The notes beneath the pieces were generated by a model that worked only from the letters and a program-made list of their open reading frames with translations, was not told the DNA's origin and ran no database searches. A DNA stretch of 5,445 bases from Verrucomicrobiaceae bacterium UBA2429. GTDB lineage: Bacteria > Verrucomicrobiota > Verrucomicrobiia > Verrucomicrobiales > Verrucomicrobiaceae. Position numbers and translations under genes: made by a program. Numbering within the stretch: position 1 is the first letter of the stretch; the number at the start of each line of letters is the position of its first letter. The stretch spans positions 1 to 5,445 of the forward strand of contig DDQZ01000028.1 of assembly GCA_002343505.1 (NCBI GenBank), in the 5' to 3' direction. Shown piece after piece: positions 4,369-5,445 of this stretch.

Positions 4369-5337
4369 ATGGCCATCTCTGGAAGCGCGAGTTATGTCTG
4401 GACCACGGACGAGTTCCTGGCCCATTGGAGCAGTGTCAATGCGGCTCTCGGCCCGGAGGGGCCGCTGCTGGTGCTGGGCGGCACCTCCTACACGGCGCTC
4501 TCGGACCTTTACTCCACCCTGGTGGCGCAGCGCATCGAGGTGCAGGCCACGCTCAACGCGCGCGAGGTGGCGCGCAACCAGATCAACTCGGCCAAGACGG
4601 CCCTGCTGGCGCGCCTGGAGCAGTTCCGCGGGCGCGTGCAGAGCACCTTCGCCGGCCAGAGCGCGGGCGCGGCCTTCGCGGGCGCGCTGCCGGTGCTGCC
4701 GGGCTTCACGGAGAATGAGGCGCGCTTTCTCGACGCCTTCGATGACGCGGCCAACCTCTGGCAGCGCATCGCCACGGCGGGCACCACCCTGGTGCTGCCG
4801 GGCACCTATGAGATGGAGACTTTCCAGGACGACATCGCCGGCCTGCGCGCCTTCTACCGCGCCCACACGCTGGCGATGAGCGACTTCCGCCTGGCCCTGC
4901 GCCAGCGGGATGCGACCCAGGACGCCATTTACCCCGTGCTCAAGGCCTACCGCCAGGCGGTGCCCAGCTACTTCCCGGAGGGCAGCCCCCATGTGGAGTC
5001 CCTGCCGCGCCTGACGCCGCTGCCGGGCTCCACGCCGCAGCCGGTGAACGCCTCCGCGGTGTGGGACGAGGCGGAGGAAAAAGGCCGCATCGCCTGGGAG
5101 GCGAGCACGGACCCCAATCTGCAAAACTACCAGGTGCGCTACACGCCGGGGCCGGACTACGACGACGATGCCGACGAGGTGGCGGCCACGGTGGCGCCCG
5201 GCGGCCCGCTGGTGCTGCTGACGCTGGCCGGGCTGACGCAGCCGGGCGCGGTGGCCAGCTTCAAGGTCTTCGTCATCACCAGCACCGGGAACATCGCCGG
5301 CACCCCCGCCATGCAGATCACCCGCCCGCCGGCCTGA
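4369..5337 (+). CDS. uncharacterised helical protein with C-terminal fibronectin type III-like domain
   Basis: Encodes 322 residues from the ATG at 4369. An in-frame GTG at 4348 would add 7 residues but has no better ribosome binding site; GGTGGGG at 4347-4353 is a weak candidate for the ATG, though rather far away. There is no signal peptide or membrane segment. Residues 12-205 are mainly alpha-helical, including a charged stretch suited to coiled coil (55-92) and conserved-looking aromatic pairs (DEFLAHW, FLDAFDDAANLWQRI). Residues 206-226 form a Pro-rich linker. Residues 227-320 look like an FN3 beta sandwich: GRIAWEASTDPNLQNYQVRY for strands B-C, an acidic DYDDDADE insert (263-270), and ASFKVFVITSTGN for a late strand. 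FN3 domains usually bind proteins or act as spacers. I do not recognise the family, and substrate and location are unknown. It stands alone, preceded by the 21-bp array and followed by inverted palindromic repeats. Confidence 0.88.
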   Translation: MAISGSASYVWTTDEFLAHWSSVNAALGPEGPLLVLGGTSYTALSDLYSTLVAQRIEVQATLNAREVARNQINSAKTALLARLEQFRGRVQSTFAGQSAGAAFAGALPVLPGFTENEARFLDAFDDAANLWQRIATAGTTLVLPGTYEMETFQDDIAGLRAFYRAHTLAMSDFRLALRQRDATQDAIYPVLKAYRQAVPSYFPEGSPHVESLPRLTPLPGSTPQPVNASAVWDEAEEKGRIAWEASTDPNLQNYQVRYTPGPDYDDDADEVAATVAPGGPLVLLTLAGLTQPGAVASFKVFVITSTGNIAGTPAMQITRPPA

Positions 5338-5344
5338 GCCGGGG

Positions 5345-5445
5345 CCGCAGGCGCGCTTGCCAAAGCGCGGGGCGGGGTTTCGAGCGCGGAGCGTGTTCCC
5401 GCATTCTGGCGAATGCGCCTGCACGGTGCTGTAGGCGCGCTTGCC
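5345..5445 (-). repeat. inverted copies of the 85-bp palindromic repeat, running off the window
   Basis: Read on the minus strand, this segment contains GGCAAGCGCGCCTAC, GGCGCATTCGCCAGAATGCG and again CGCGCTTTGGCAAGCGCG, as in the array at 2724-3036. The two TTGCC words at 5357-5361 and 5441-5445 are 84 bp apart, the same period. The spacer differs: it reads AACACGCTCCGCGCTCGAAA instead of the GTTGGGTGTG type. The central stem here differs too, with GCGCCTGCAC opposite CTGTAGGCGC, yet still pairs except at the innermost position. The array continues past the window end. Confidence 0.9.

Noticed and set aside
4225..5424. 399-residue minus-strand open frame over the FN3-like gene
   Set aside because: Antisense shadow: Arg/His/Gly/Ala-rich translation without domains, and it runs into the terminal palindromic repeats.

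Overview
This is a high-GC bacterial segment with two convincing protein-coding genes separated by about 1.9 kb of repeat-rich DNA. The phylum cannot be fixed from this window. Kinesin-light-chain-type TPR proteins with an N-terminal TIR-like domain, many families of short palindromic repeats, and inverted repeats built on AACCACGAATG-like words all fit a large-genome Verrucomicrobiota, Planctomycetota or similar lineage. That placement is inference from remembered genome style, not from a marker gene.

Layout. Bases 5-21 are an uninterrupted run of 17 C, ending 9 bp before the first start codon. Bases 31-2466 encode an 811-residue protein with, in order, a TIR-like domain, one membrane segment, a coiled coil, seven 42-residue TPR-like units and a C-terminal PDZ domain. 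Directly after its stop, the same frame stays open to 2619 and encodes a second, different version of the protein's tail. The two tails start with a 46-bp perfect direct repeat exactly 399 bp apart.

Bases 2620-4368 hold no gene I can defend. They are a patchwork of palindromic elements: two hairpins (2654-2700), a four-unit array with an 83-86 bp period (2724-3036), a pair of direct repeats 420 bp apart (3021-3100 and 3441-3520) enclosing an inverted-repeat element (3158-3299) and a hairpin cluster (3330-3430), and a 122-bp element with 11-bp perfect inverted ends (3625-3746). A long array in strict 21-bp register follows (3802-4326, 25 units), much richer in A+T and, in its middle part, made almost only of G and T on the plus strand.

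Bases 4369-5337 encode a 322-residue protein of unknown function with an alpha-helical body and a C-terminal fibronectin type III-like domain. Downstream, the 85-bp palindromic repeat reappears in the opposite orientation (5345-5445) and runs off the window, so the second gene lies between oppositely oriented copies of one repeat family.

No operon links the two genes, and nothing here shows that they work together. The first looks like a membrane-anchored signalling or scaffold protein: cytoplasmic-type TIR-like module, protein-binding TPRs and PDZ. The most notable features are its switchable-looking C-terminus, the poly-C tract before its start, and the uninterrupted 21-bp register array.
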